A program made the translations under genes and the position numbers. The notes beneath the pieces are model-generated. The model made no database searches. It worked only from the letters and a program-made list of their open reading frames with translations, and was not told the DNA's origin. Positions 31,847 through 39,406 of a stretch of 39,406 bases of DNA are shown here, one piece after another (position 1 is the first letter of the stretch; each line of letters begins with the position of its first letter). This DNA comes from Thermoplasmatota archaeon (GTDB lineage Archaea; Thermoplasmatota; E2; UBA202; JdFR-43). The stretch spans positions 1 to 39,406 of the forward strand of contig JAPDJP010000019.1 of the NCBI GenBank assembly GCA_029259055.1, read 5' to 3'.

Positions 31847-33060
31847 AATATGAAGTTCCAATTGGTCCAATTCATCCCGCTTTAAAAGAACCGATTCTTC
31901 TAAAGTTTACTTTGGAAGGAGAGCGCATCGTAGATGTAGATGTTATAGCTAGCCAGAATCATAGAGGCATAGAATGGATTGGAATGAATAGAAATAATCC
32001 AGTGCAGAGTATATATTTAGCGGAGAGGGTATGCGGTATATGCAATTTTTGCCATCCCTCCTGTTTGGTAATGGCTGTGGAAGAAATTGTTGGGATAGAA
32101 GTACCAGAAAGAGCACAATATATAAGAGTTATACAAGGAGAGTTAGAAAGAATACATAGCCATTTGTTATGGGCTGGGGTGGCAGCTCATGAGCTTGGTT
32201 TTGATTCATTGTTGCATTATGTTTGGGCTGTTAGAGAAAAAGTGATGGATATTTTAGAGCTTATTAATGGGAATAGAGTTACTAAAGCAATAATAATGTA
32301 TGGAGGCGTAAGAAGAGACATAAAAGAAGAGCATGTGCCAAAAATAAAACAAATGTTAAATTATTATAAAGAGGCCTTTGGAAAACTGGCAAAGTTGTTT
32401 TTAGAAGATAAGACAATAAAAATGAGAACTAGGGAGATAGGCATATTAAAAAAAGAGGATGCATTAAAACTTGCTACTGTAGGCCCAACAACAAGAGCAA
32501 GTGGAGTTAAAAAGGATGTCCGCCAAGATATGCCATATTTTGCTTATCCAGATTTTGAAGTAAAAGCAATAACTCCCGATTTACTTACCGGTGAGGTTAT
32601 TGGAGATACATATGATAGGATTGTAGTAAGGCTTTTGGAAGTTAAACAATCTATCGAAATTATAGAAAGAGCCTTGGATGAGATGCCCCCTGGAGAAATA
32701 CTGGCTGAGCCTAAAATCATCAAGCTGTTGAATCAAATTAAAAAAGCGGAAGGAGAAGCTGTTGGAAGATATGAAGCGCCGAGAGGAGAGGACATACACT
32801 ATGTAAAACTGAAACCAGGATTTGAGTATTTATATGCTTGGAAAGTAAGAGCCCCCACATATATAAATATACTTTCATGGCGCCCCATGCTATTAGATAT
32901 GCAAATTGCAGATATCCCAATTGTTGCAGCTTCCATTGACCCATGCATTTCATGTACAAATAGGGTCATTATTGTTAAAGATAATAAAGAGAAAGTTCTA
33001 ACCGCAGATGACTTGCATAAGTTATCTGTTAGAAAAACAAGGAGGTTGTTGAGATGTTAG
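31843..33060 (+). CDS. mbhL: [NiFe]-hydrogenase large subunit MbhL (NuoD-like)
   Basis: 405 residues from the ATG at 31843, which overlaps the mbhK stop and has GGAGGGATTAG before it. All four nickel ligands are present: Cys64 and Cys67 in RVCGICNFCHP, and Cys368 and Cys371 in DPCISCTNR. This identifies a true group 4 hydrogenase rather than a complex I or sulfane-reductase homologue, which lack some of these cysteines. The subunit holds the NiFe(CN)2CO site where protons are reduced to H2. Maturation genes (hyp) are not in this window. It overlaps mbhM by 7 bp. Confidence 0.96.
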   Translation: MKYEVPIGPIHPALKEPILLKFTLEGERIVDVDVIASQNHRGIEWIGMNRNNPVQSIYLAERVCGICNFCHPSCLVMAVEEIVGIEVPERAQYIRVIQGELERIHSHLLWAGVAAHELGFDSLLHYVWAVREKVMDILELINGNRVTKAIIMYGGVRRDIKEEHVPKIKQMLNYYKEAFGKLAKLFLEDKTIKMRTREIGILKKEDALKLATVGPTTRASGVKKDVRQDMPYFAYPDFEVKAITPDLLTGEVIGDTYDRIVVRLLEVKQSIEIIERALDEMPPGEILAEPKIIKLLNQIKKAEGEAVGRYEAPRGEDIHYVKLKPGFEYLYAWKVRAPTYINILSWRPMLLDMQIADIPIVAASIDPCISCTNRVIIVKDNKEKVLTADDLHKLSVRKTRRLLRC

Positions 33061-34061
33061 GAGAATTATTATTTAAAACAGTTATAGCAAGTATTGGTAT
33101 TACAATTTTTGCGGTTATATTTGGTTTGCTATTCAAAGGTATAGATAGGAAATTAGTGGCAAGAATGCAAATGAGGGTAGGCCCTCCAATAAGACAGCCA
33201 TTTTTGGATGTTATAAAATTAATGAGTAAAGAAACAATTGTTCCAGAAAATGCGGTTGGATGGATGTATAATTTAGCGCCAATTATATGTTTAGCATCTT
33301 CAATAATTCTTTTACTCTATATTCCAATAGGAAATTTTGAACCATTACTTGGAGGACATGGTGATATCATTTTAGTAATTTATATATTCCTTATACCTGC
33401 ATTGGCTATGGTTGCGGGGGGATTTGCATCAGGCTCACCTTTTGCAACTGTGGGAGCACAAAGAGAAATGATTACAATGATGTCTTATGAATTTCCATTG
33501 GCTGTGGTAATAATTGCAATTGTATGGAAGTTAAGCAATATTGGAGGAGACATTTTCAGCTTGCAGTTTATTTCATCACATCCAATATGGGAAGAAGTTG
33601 GTTTACTGGGTTTAATAGGAGGGATAATATTATTGTTAGCATTGGTTATTGTTACGCCGGGAGAAGTTGCAAAAATACCATTCGATGTAGCAGAAGCTGA
33701 AACTGAAATAGCTCATGGATTGCTTGTTGAATATTCTGGCAGAAACCTAGCCTTATTTTATATTGCCGATGCAGTAAAAATGTTCGCTATGGCATCTTTG
33801 GTTGTTGCTTTATTTTTCCCGTACAATTTATCCGATTTTATAAAATTGGATGAAATTGTTGCATACATTGCTGATTTCCTTTTCTTCTTATTTAAAGTGT
33901 TTTTAGTTATGTTATTCTCAATATCATTAGTAAGAGCTGGGATGGCTAGATTGAGAATAACGCAAGTAGTATCTGTCTATTGGATTACTATTACATTAAT
34001 AGCTTTATTTGGATTGGTATTGCTGATGTGGGATAATCAATATAGTATAAAATGGTGGTGA
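33054..34061 (+). CDS. mbhM: Membrane-bound hydrogenase subunit MbhM (NuoH-like)
   Basis: 335 residues and about eight helices of the NuoH/HyfC family. Diagnostic stretches are MRVGPPIRQPFLDVIKLM, the acidic loop FDVAEAETEIAHGLLVEYSG and RAGMARLRITQ. It anchors the peripheral hydrogenase module to the membrane at the site that in complex I binds quinone. AAGGAGG lies upstream; the ATG is inside the end of mbhL. Confidence 0.95.
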   Translation: MLGELLFKTVIASIGITIFAVIFGLLFKGIDRKLVARMQMRVGPPIRQPFLDVIKLMSKETIVPENAVGWMYNLAPIICLASSIILLLYIPIGNFEPLLGGHGDIILVIYIFLIPALAMVAGGFASGSPFATVGAQREMITMMSYEFPLAVVIIAIVWKLSNIGGDIFSLQFISSHPIWEEVGLLGLIGGIILLLALVIVTPGEVAKIPFDVAEAETEIAHGLLVEYSGRNLALFYIADAVKMFAMASLVVALFFPYNLSDFIKLDEIVAYIADFLFFLFKVFLVMLFSISLVRAGMARLRITQVVSVYWITITLIALFGLVLLMWDNQYSIKWW

Positions 34062-34065
34062 TAAA

Positions 34066-34464
34066 ATGTTGCCAATGCTAAGCCAGTTGTTAAAACAAAT
34101 GGTAAGAAAACCATTTACAAATCTATTTCCAGCAAAATATGCACCAAAAAATGTTAGAAAATATTTAAAGGATGTACAAGAAGGAAAGGCAAAAATAAAT
34201 CCACCGGTCGAGCCACCAGAATGGTTCAGAGGAAAAATTCTATATGAAAAAGAGAAATGTATAGGGTGTAGAAGCTGTATAAGAGTTTGCCCAGCAAAAG
34301 CAATTGAATTTATAGAAGAAGAGAAAAAAATAAGAATATATATAGGAAGATGCATTTTCTGTAGCCAATGCAATGATGTTTGCCCAGTTAATTGTTTGCA
34401 CATGGGTAAAGAATTTTTGTTAGCCACGGATAATAAACTGGAGGAAAATCTTATAGTTGAATGA
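34066..34464 (+). CDS. mbhN: Membrane-bound hydrogenase ferredoxin-like subunit MbhN (NuoI-like)
   Basis: 132 residues with two [4Fe-4S] motifs: C65, C68, C71, C75 (CIGCRSCIRVCP) and C96, C99, C102, C106 (CIFCSQCNDVCP). It is the expected entry point for electrons from reduced ferredoxin. It is the last gene of the operon, 4 bp after mbhM, with a weak GGTGGTGAT ribosome binding site. No hairpin terminator is visible in the ~120 bp after it. Confidence 0.94.
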   Translation: MLPMLSQLLKQMVRKPFTNLFPAKYAPKNVRKYLKDVQEGKAKINPPVEPPEWFRGKILYEKEKCIGCRSCIRVCPAKAIEFIEEEKKIRIYIGRCIFCSQCNDVCPVNCLHMGKEFLLATDNKLEENLIVE

Positions 34465-34530
34465 AGGGTTTCATTTTGGTTGGTGGGGCAACGATCATTA
34501 AGGACTCCGTAAAGAAGAGCTATTTTTACC

Positions 34531-34585
34531 GAACCTTTATAAAGCAAAAATTAATATCCGCGTTGAAAAATTGTTGGGGGAGAAC
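34531..34585 (+). promoter_or_regulatory. Promoter and leader of the NosD-like gene
   Basis: GAACC followed by TTTATAAA at 34536-34543 is a clear BRE/TATA pair, predicting a start near 34565. GGGGGAG at 34576-34582 lies just before the GTG at 34586, so this transcript is leadered. Confidence 0.6.
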
Positions 34586-35659
34586 GTGAGAAGAGAAATT
34601 GTAGTAGTATTAACAGCTATACTTCTTTTGGCTCCTCCTCTCGGAAAAATTATACCCAAAGAAAATGAAACGAATTTCAATTTAACCGCTCGAAAACATA
34701 ACTTAGATATACAAAAACTTCCAAATCCATTCCCTCTCAAGAAATCTAGCTACCCGACAAAGGAAAGCAAGCTATTAGGAGGTAAAACCATCTATGTTCC
34801 AGATGATTATCCAACCATACAGGAAGCAATAGACCATGCTGATGTTGGTGATACGATAAAGGTTCGCGCTGGAATCTATTACGAGAATATTAAGGTGTAC
34901 AAGAAGCTGAACATCGTTGGAAGCGGTAGCAGTGTTACTATCATTGATGGCGGTGGTAAAGGTAGCGTGGTTACAATTGCTACGCATGGTGTAAAGTTTA
35001 CTGATTTTACTGTAAGAAATGGCGATATTGGAATAAAAATAGGTTATTGTTACCCTACCTCCATTTTTTATTCAGTTGGCAATATGATAAATGGAAACAA
35101 CATTATAAACAACAAACTTTATGGCATCTGGTTATACGGCTCATGCAATACAGTAACAAAAAATAATTTCATAAACAATGGTGACGGTATCTTCTTATGG
35201 GAGTATTCATGGTGCAACAGAATAACCAGGAATAATATCATAAACAGCCGGCGTGGCCTCTGGCTGATTGCTTCGTTGGGTAACATAATAACCAAAAACA
35301 ACATCACAAACAACCAATTTTTTGGTATTGGTAGCGGCATCCTGTTAGATTATTCATCAGGTAACAAGATAACAAAAAATAACTTCATGAACAACGACTA
35401 TGGTATCATGCTATTGGATTCATTTGGTAATAGGATTGCTAGGAATAATTTCATAGGAAACCATGTACAAGCAACCTTTGACTGTTCTCATTTTAATTGG
35501 TGGTTCAACAATTATTGGGACGACTGGAAATCTAGATTACCCAGGCCCATAAAAGGAACCACACATATTCCATTTACATATAAATATATTCCTTGGATTA
35601 ATTTCGACTGGCGTCCTTCAATAGAGCCATGGGGTATTCGACCTTTTACTTTCATATGA
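34586..35659 (+). CDS. Secreted NosD-like right-handed beta-helix protein
   Basis: 357 residues from a GTG at 34586, chosen because GGGGGAG lies 4-9 nt before it; an upstream TTG at 34571 is in frame but has no site. A signal peptide covers about 1-20 (VVVLTAILLLAPP). After a linker, TIYVPDDYPTIQEAIDHA opens a NosD/CASH parallel beta-helix made of N-rich turns (NNFINN, NNITNN, NNFMNN). It ends with the FNNYWDDW motif common in archaeal NosD-like proteins. Such helices bind or modify polysaccharides or act as structural surface proteins; no enzyme activity can be assigned. It follows the hydrogenase operon but has its own promoter. Confidence 0.8.
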   Translation: MRREIVVVLTAILLLAPPLGKIIPKENETNFNLTARKHNLDIQKLPNPFPLKKSSYPTKESKLLGGKTIYVPDDYPTIQEAIDHADVGDTIKVRAGIYYENIKVYKKLNIVGSGSSVTIIDGGGKGSVVTIATHGVKFTDFTVRNGDIGIKIGYCYPTSIFYSVGNMINGNNIINNKLYGIWLYGSCNTVTKNNFINNGDGIFLWEYSWCNRITRNNIINSRRGLWLIASLGNIITKNNITNNQFFGIGSGILLDYSSGNKITKNNFMNNDYGIMLLDSFGNRIARNNFIGNHVQATFDCSHFNWWFNNYWDDWKSRLPRPIKGTTHIPFTYKYIPWINFDWRPSIEPWGIRPFTFI

Positions 35660-35691
35660 AAATTTAAAAATACTTAGTCATTTATTTTATC
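35660..35691 (+). promoter_or_regulatory. Promoter of the compact C25 peptidase gene
   Basis: AATTTAAAAATAC at 35661-35673 is centred about 26 nt before the ATG at 35692, and no GGAGG is present. This indicates a leaderless transcript starting inside the 32-bp gap after the NosD-like gene. Confidence 0.55.
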
Positions 35692-37452
35692 ATGAAATCA
35701 ATAGTTGCAGTTGTATTGATTCTATTTTTAGTTGCTGGTAATGCCGGACTGCCTAATGAATTGCAAAAAAGCAACAGAACAAGTAAATTAATGACAGCAA
35801 AAGAAGTTGCAACAAATTATGCTACCTTACTTGCTGAAAATAAGCCAGTTATTCCAGTTTACATAAAAACTTATGTTTTACCAGCTGGAAGCAAATTTAG
35901 CATAGAAGTTAAAACAAAAGATATAGAAAGCGTTGATATGCAATTAAAACCATCTTATATTCCAGCACCACCAGGATATGAAATAAAAGAAGGAAGTTAT
36001 GATAGAGACATTGTCTACCCTGTAAATTGGTATGAATGGGATGCAATGGGAGGAATAAAAGATGGAAGGCATGTTGTCATTCTAAATTTGTATCTTTATC
36101 CAATAAGATATGTAGCTGGAGAAGTATTAAAAGCAAATAATTTTGAAGTAAAAGTTAGCTATATTCCTCCATCTAAACCACTCTTTAACAAAGATGAATA
36201 TGACTTGCTTATTATTTGCCCAAGCAAGTGGAAAGAAGATTTACTTCAATTGAAAGAACATAAAGAAAGCCATGGAATAAAAACAATAATTGTTTCATTG
36301 GATGATATATATGGAGGTAAATATTTTGCAACACAAGGAAGAGATGATGCTGAGAAGGTGAAATATTTTATTAAAGATGCTATCGAACAATGGGGTATAA
36401 AATATGTATTGCTTGTTGGCGGAAGAAAGCCCGGAATAAAGGAAAACTGGTTTATACCAGTAAGATATGTACATGTTTTCTGGGCAGATGAGAAGAAATA
36501 CGTGAGCGATTTGTACTATGCTGATATATATGATGCAAATTACAGCTTTTCTTCATGGGATACAGATGGAAATGGAGTTTTTTCGGAATGGAAAGCGTTT
36601 GGAAACTTGATAGATGAAGTTGATTTGTATCCTGATGTTTATATTGGGAGGCTTGCATGCAGAAATAAAGTGGAATTAAAACTTATGATAGAGAAAATTA
36701 TAAGCTATGAGAATAGCAAAACAAGAAAAAAAATAGTTTTGTCAGGTGGCGACAATTTTGAGCCAGAGGGATATGAAGGAGAAATAGTATGTGATAAAGC
36801 CTTAGAATATTTACCAGGATTTGAATATGCAAAAGTTTATGCTAGCCAGATGGTTGTCTCAGCTAAAAATATTAAAAAAGCATTAGGAAACGGGGCAATG
36901 TTTATGATGTTACATGGTCACGGAAGCCCCATATATTGGAGCACCCATAAGCCAGAAAAATTTGATAGATGGGAGCCTGGAATAGGAGTATGGGATTTAC
37001 CGACCTTTTTCAATGAGGAATTGCCCATCGTTATCTTGGGAGGATGTCATACAGCAATGTTTAACGTTAGTATTACAAACCATCCATGGACAGGAGGAAT
37101 TCCATCTCCAGCATGTATAAGCTGGTGGTTTGCTCGTAAGTATAAGGGAGGAGGAATAGCATCCTTAGGCTATACAGCCTTTCCAGTTGCATCTCCGGGT
37201 GAGGAGGGAGATTTAGATGGAGATGGCATAGATGAACCAGATTGTGTTGAATCAGGTTATGGCTATATGCAACTCGGCTTATTTGAAGCATATTATCAGG
37301 GAAAAGAAATGCTGGGTGATTTATGGGGTTATGCTGTTTCTAGATATATCGAACACTTTAAATTGCCATATGAAAGATGGCATTTTCATACTATACAAAG
37401 TTTTGTTTTACTCGGAGACCCAACGCTAAAAATAGGAGGTTACCAAGCTTGA
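35692..37452 (+). CDS. Compact secreted C25 (gingipain-like) peptidase
   Basis: 586 residues with a signal peptide at about 1-20 (SIVAVVLILFLVAGNAG) and no lipobox Cys. A pro-region of about 150 residues leads into the C25 fold with YDLLIICPSKWKEDL. His410 (LHGHGSP) and Cys452 (LGGCHTAMF) are the likely catalytic pair, and the domain ends with the family motif LLGDPTL near the C-terminus. Unlike the giant C25 protein, it stops right after the peptidase domain, with no adhesin modules and no shared Ig-like C-terminal domain. It may be a freely secreted peptidase or a processing enzyme for other surface proteins; the second is speculation. The stop overlaps the next gene (TTGA). Confidence 0.88.
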   Translation: MKSIVAVVLILFLVAGNAGLPNELQKSNRTSKLMTAKEVATNYATLLAENKPVIPVYIKTYVLPAGSKFSIEVKTKDIESVDMQLKPSYIPAPPGYEIKEGSYDRDIVYPVNWYEWDAMGGIKDGRHVVILNLYLYPIRYVAGEVLKANNFEVKVSYIPPSKPLFNKDEYDLLIICPSKWKEDLLQLKEHKESHGIKTIIVSLDDIYGGKYFATQGRDDAEKVKYFIKDAIEQWGIKYVLLVGGRKPGIKENWFIPVRYVHVFWADEKKYVSDLYYADIYDANYSFSSWDTDGNGVFSEWKAFGNLIDEVDLYPDVYIGRLACRNKVELKLMIEKIISYENSKTRKKIVLSGGDNFEPEGYEGEIVCDKALEYLPGFEYAKVYASQMVVSAKNIKKALGNGAMFMMLHGHGSPIYWSTHKPEKFDRWEPGIGVWDLPTFFNEELPIVILGGCHTAMFNVSITNHPWTGGIPSPACISWWFARKYKGGGIASLGYTAFPVASPGEEGDLDGDGIDEPDCVESGYGYMQLGLFEAYYQGKEMLGDLWGYAVSRYIEHFKLPYERWHFHTIQSFVLLGDPTLKIGGYQA

Positions 37453-37961
37453 GCATCTACGAAAGGGAACTCAGAGAGATACTGGCTGGCAATGAAAAAA
37501 TTGTTGAGAAAGTTGTTAAAAGCTTGAGCGAAGAGGCGAGAGAAAAATATAGAAAAATTTTGAGAAAGCCGTTTATAACGGTGAGGGCAGCGGGCTCCTT
37601 AGGCATAGCAGATATCGTTGCTTTGAGAGGTGATCTATCTTTTATTGTGGAGATAAAAGTAAGAAAAGAAAGTGAGATACTTTTTAGTCATGAGGGAGGA
37701 AGAATGCAAAAGAAAGCAGAAGAAATGAAGAGGAAATGTGAAAAAGCGAAAATTTTGCCAATATTTGCTTTTAGGAAAAAAGGAATTAGAGGGGATGCAT
37801 GGAGAATATTTACAATAGATATAAAAAAAATTGAAGGAAAGAGTAAAATTATATATGAAAAATTGCCAAAAATAGAAAAAACAAAAGATAACAACTATAT
37901 AATGAAATGGGAAAAAGGAATGAAATTATCAGATTTTATTGATTTAGTTTGTAATTTATAG
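37449..37961 (+). CDS. Hjc-like PD-(D/E)XK nuclease
   Basis: 170 residues from a TTG at 37449 that overlaps the peptidase stop as TTGA and has GGAGGT at 37435-37440 at ideal spacing. A longer ATG frame at 37377 would overlap the peptidase by 76 bp and lacks such a site. The nuclease core is AAGSLGIADIVALR, then FIVEIKVRK, giving Asp55, Glu68 and Lys70; a Glu near residue 7 completes the pattern of archaeal Holliday junction resolvases. It is longer than Hjc (~125 residues), with an N-terminal helical insert and a C-terminal tail, so the call is family level. It overlaps the convergent ligase gene by 6 bp. Confidence 0.7.
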   Translation: MSIYERELREILAGNEKIVEKVVKSLSEEAREKYRKILRKPFITVRAAGSLGIADIVALRGDLSFIVEIKVRKESEILFSHEGGRMQKKAEEMKRKCEKAKILPIFAFRKKGIRGDAWRIFTIDIKKIEGKSKIIYEKLPKIEKTKDNNYIMKWEKGMKLSDFIDLVCNL

Positions 37962-39236
37962 CCTTTTATCTATTACCCTTTTTGCTTTTCCTTCGTGTTT
38001 TGGCAAGCTATCTGGCTCAACAATTTCAACATTCGCATTTAAAGTTGTAATAATTCTAATTTCTTTTTTTAATTCCTCTGCAATTTTCCTTTTTTCCTCC
38101 TCTTTATATTTTTTTCTGCCTTCTACCTTTATTGTTAATTCATCCATATCTCCTTTTTTGTCGATGATCATGAGCCATTCACTTCCAACCTTATCATTTT
38201 TCATTATTGCTTCTTCAATCTGGCTTGGAAAAACATTTGTTCCTTTTATTATTACCATATCATCACTTCTTCCTTTTATTGGAGCATGTTTTAGATGGGT
38301 ACGTCCACAATTACACAATCCATCATAAATAAAAGTAATATCCCTTGTTCTATATCTTATAATGGGCATCCCCTCCTTAGTTAAGGTAGTTAAAACAAGT
38401 TCTCCCTCCTCTTCCTTATCTAATACATCTCCGGTTTCCGAATCAATAATTTCCGCATAAAAATGGTCCTCCCATAAATGCAAGCCATCGTGTTCGTCGC
38501 AATCCGCGGATACGCCAGGCCCGCACATTTCCGTTAAACCATATATGTCATGGACATCCATATTCCATGTTTCTTCTATTCTCTTTTTCATAGCTTTTGT
38601 AAACATTTCCGCTCCAAAAATTCCGTTTCTAACACTAAGCTCAGAAGGCTCTATTCCCATTTTTTTTGCAACACTTGCCAAATGCATTGCATATGATGCT
38701 ATACCAGCTATAAAAGTAACGTTGTAGTATTTCATTAGCCTTATTTGTCTTTCAGAATCTCCCTTTCCTGTAGGAACAATTAAAGCGCCTATTTTTTGCC
38801 CGCCATAATGGAATCCGAACGCTCCAGTGAAAGTGCCATATGGGATTGGAATTTGAAAAACATCTTTTTTAGTTAGTCCTGCCATTGCAAGACAGCGAGC
38901 CATAACCTCTGCCCACACCTCCAAATCATGCCTTGTATAGCATACTGTAATTGGTTCTCCGGTGGTGCCAGAAGAAGCATGCAGTTCTATATAATTTTCC
39001 ATTGGTAGAGCAAGCAATCCAAAAGGGGCATTTTTACGCAAGTCATCTTTTGTTGTAAAGGGAAGTTTTTCTATGTCATCCAGCTTTTTTATCGTGGGCT
39101 CAATACCAGCTGATTTAAATTTTTCTCTATAGAAAGGCACATTTTCATATGCGTATCTTACAATTTTTCTTAATCTTTTTAATTGTAATTCCTTAAGTTC
39201 TTTTCGTGGCATTTTTTCAATTTTTGGATTAAACAT
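37956..39236 (-). CDS. Phenylacetate-CoA ligase family AMP-forming enzyme
   Basis: 426 residues from the ATG at 39236; another ATG two codons upstream (39242) is possible. The P-loop-like SSGTTGEP lies at about 88-95, followed by YGLTEMCGPG, YRTRDIT and the C-terminal KGTNVFPSQIEE typical of PaaK. The enzyme activates aryl acids such as phenylacetate to CoA thioesters with ATP; in peptide-fermenting archaea the acids could come from aromatic amino acids. A minus-strand TATA-like element at 39253-39264 fits a leaderless start at 39236. It is convergent with the nuclease gene, and the IS110 element lies just upstream. Confidence 0.88.
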   Translation of the reverse strand: MFNPKIEKMPRKELKELQLKRLRKIVRYAYENVPFYREKFKSAGIEPTIKKLDDIEKLPFTTKDDLRKNAPFGLLALPMENYIELHASSGTTGEPITVCYTRHDLEVWAEVMARCLAMAGLTKKDVFQIPIPYGTFTGAFGFHYGGQKIGALIVPTGKGDSERQIRLMKYYNVTFIAGIASYAMHLASVAKKMGIEPSELSVRNGIFGAEMFTKAMKKRIEETWNMDVHDIYGLTEMCGPGVSADCDEHDGLHLWEDHFYAEIIDSETGDVLDKEEEGELVLTTLTKEGMPIIRYRTRDITFIYDGLCNCGRTHLKHAPIKGRSDDMVIIKGTNVFPSQIEEAIMKNDKVGSEWLMIIDKKGDMDELTIKVEGRKKYKEEEKRKIAEELKKEIRIITTLNANVEIVEPDSLPKHEGKAKRVIDKRL

Positions 39237-39252
39237 ATGCATTTATCATTGC

Positions 39253-39267
39253 AAAATATAAATTATT
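39253..39267. promoter_or_regulatory. AT-rich TATA-like element between the CoA ligase and IS110 genes
   Basis: AAAATATAAATTATT. Read on the minus strand it gives AATTTATATTTT about 24 nt before the ligase ATG at 39236. It could also serve the plus-strand transposase, placing a start near 39285. Confidence 0.45.
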
Positions 39268-39301
39268 TTTTGTGAGGAAGGTGCTGATGACATGTTAAAG
39301 C

Positions 39302-39330
39302 CCGCCTCCATATAAGCATGAAGGAGGCGG
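39302..39330 (+). promoter_or_regulatory. Hairpin enclosing the transposase ribosome binding site
   Basis: CCGCCTCC (39302-39309) and GGAGGCGG (39323-39330) are perfect 8-bp complements with a 13-nt loop. The right arm contains the GGAGG that would serve the ATG at 39335. Folding would hide this site in the mRNA. Confidence 0.75.
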
Positions 39331-39334
39331 TAGA

Positions 39335-39406
39335 ATGTTGTATGCAGGTATGGATGTGCATAAGAAGTTTTGTCAGATCATAGTATGTACAAAAGAAGGA
39401 GAAATT
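39335..39406 (+). mobile_element. IS110-family transposase, N-terminal 24 codons only
   Basis: The frame MLYAGMDVHKKFCQIIV reads to the window edge without a stop. The Y-x-G-x-DVHK start is the hallmark of IS110-family DEDD transposases, where this Asp is the first catalytic acidic residue. IS110 elements lack typical terminal inverted repeats and use a bridge RNA from a non-coding end. Only 92-98 bp separate this ATG from the ligase start, so little element DNA can lie upstream. Whether the gene is intact cannot be judged. Confidence 0.85.

Noticed and set aside
31843-33060. Possibility that the operon encodes a sulfane reductase (Mbs) rather than a hydrogenase
   Set aside because: All four Ni-ligand cysteines are present and the gene order matches Mbh with a single MrpD-like subunit.
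34509-34529. GTAAA...TTTAC inverted repeat upstream of the NosD-like gene
   Set aside because: A 5-bp stem in AT-rich DNA is expected by chance.
34005-34547. Antisense 180-codon open frame across mbhN
   Set aside because: It mirrors a clear two-cluster ferredoxin gene on the plus strand, has no recognisable motif and no promoter of its own.
39284-39290. CTGATGA resembling a C/D box RNA element
   Set aside because: The C-box purine is missing and no correctly spaced D, C' or D' boxes follow.

Overview
The window is archaeal. It encodes geranylgeranylglyceryl-phosphate synthase, a geranylgeranyl-reductase-family flavoprotein, a Taw2/Trm5-type tRNA enzyme, Pth2, a PIN-ATPase-KH protein, a family B DNA polymerase and a complete 14-gene Mbh-type membrane-bound [NiFe] hydrogenase operon. 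The DNA is AT-rich. Most transcription units begin with a TATA box about 26 bp upstream of a leaderless start codon, while internal operon genes carry strong GGAGG ribosome binding sites. This combination, with several large secreted C25 (gingipain-like) and Ig-like-repeat proteins, suggests a peptide-fermenting, hydrogen-evolving euryarchaeon, perhaps Thermoplasmatota/Aciduliprofundum-like. The taxon is inference.

Layout. Bases 1-17152 are dominated by three giant secreted proteins: the 3' end of a repeat protein (1-2731), a 2744-residue C25 peptidase/adhesin (2837-11071) and a 1471-residue multi-domain protein (12737-17152). A UbiA-family membrane prenyltransferase with a long N-terminal extension lies between the last two. 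All three giants end in the same type of C-terminal Ig-like domain followed by a C-rich then AT-rich tract. Bases 17214-26205 hold housekeeping genes on both strands: PIN-ATPase and Nudix (+), Taw2 and a geranylgeranyl reductase (-), a small barrel protein, Pth2 and DUF99 (+), then GGGP synthase and PolB (-). Bases 26493-34464 are mbhA to mbhN, tightly overlapped. Bases 34586-37961 encode a NosD-like beta-helix secreted protein, a compact secreted C25 peptidase and, translationally coupled to it, a Hjc-like nuclease. A convergent phenylacetate-CoA ligase follows (37956-39236). The window ends in the first 24 codons of an IS110-family transposase, whose ribosome binding site is folded into an 8-bp hairpin stem.

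How the parts may fit together. The secreted peptidases would feed peptides and amino acids to the cell. Ferredoxin reduced in amino-acid oxidation would be re-oxidised by the Mbh complex with H2 release and ion pumping. The CoA ligase may act on aryl acids. GGGP synthase, the UbiA protein and the reductase could supply successive steps of ether-lipid synthesis. The most unusual signal is the shared C-terminal domain of the giant secreted proteins, alongside a compact C25 peptidase that lacks it. This resembles in outline the bacterial Type IX arrangement, in which a C25-family sortase (PorU) processes Ig-like C-terminal domains; it is offered as a testable idea only.
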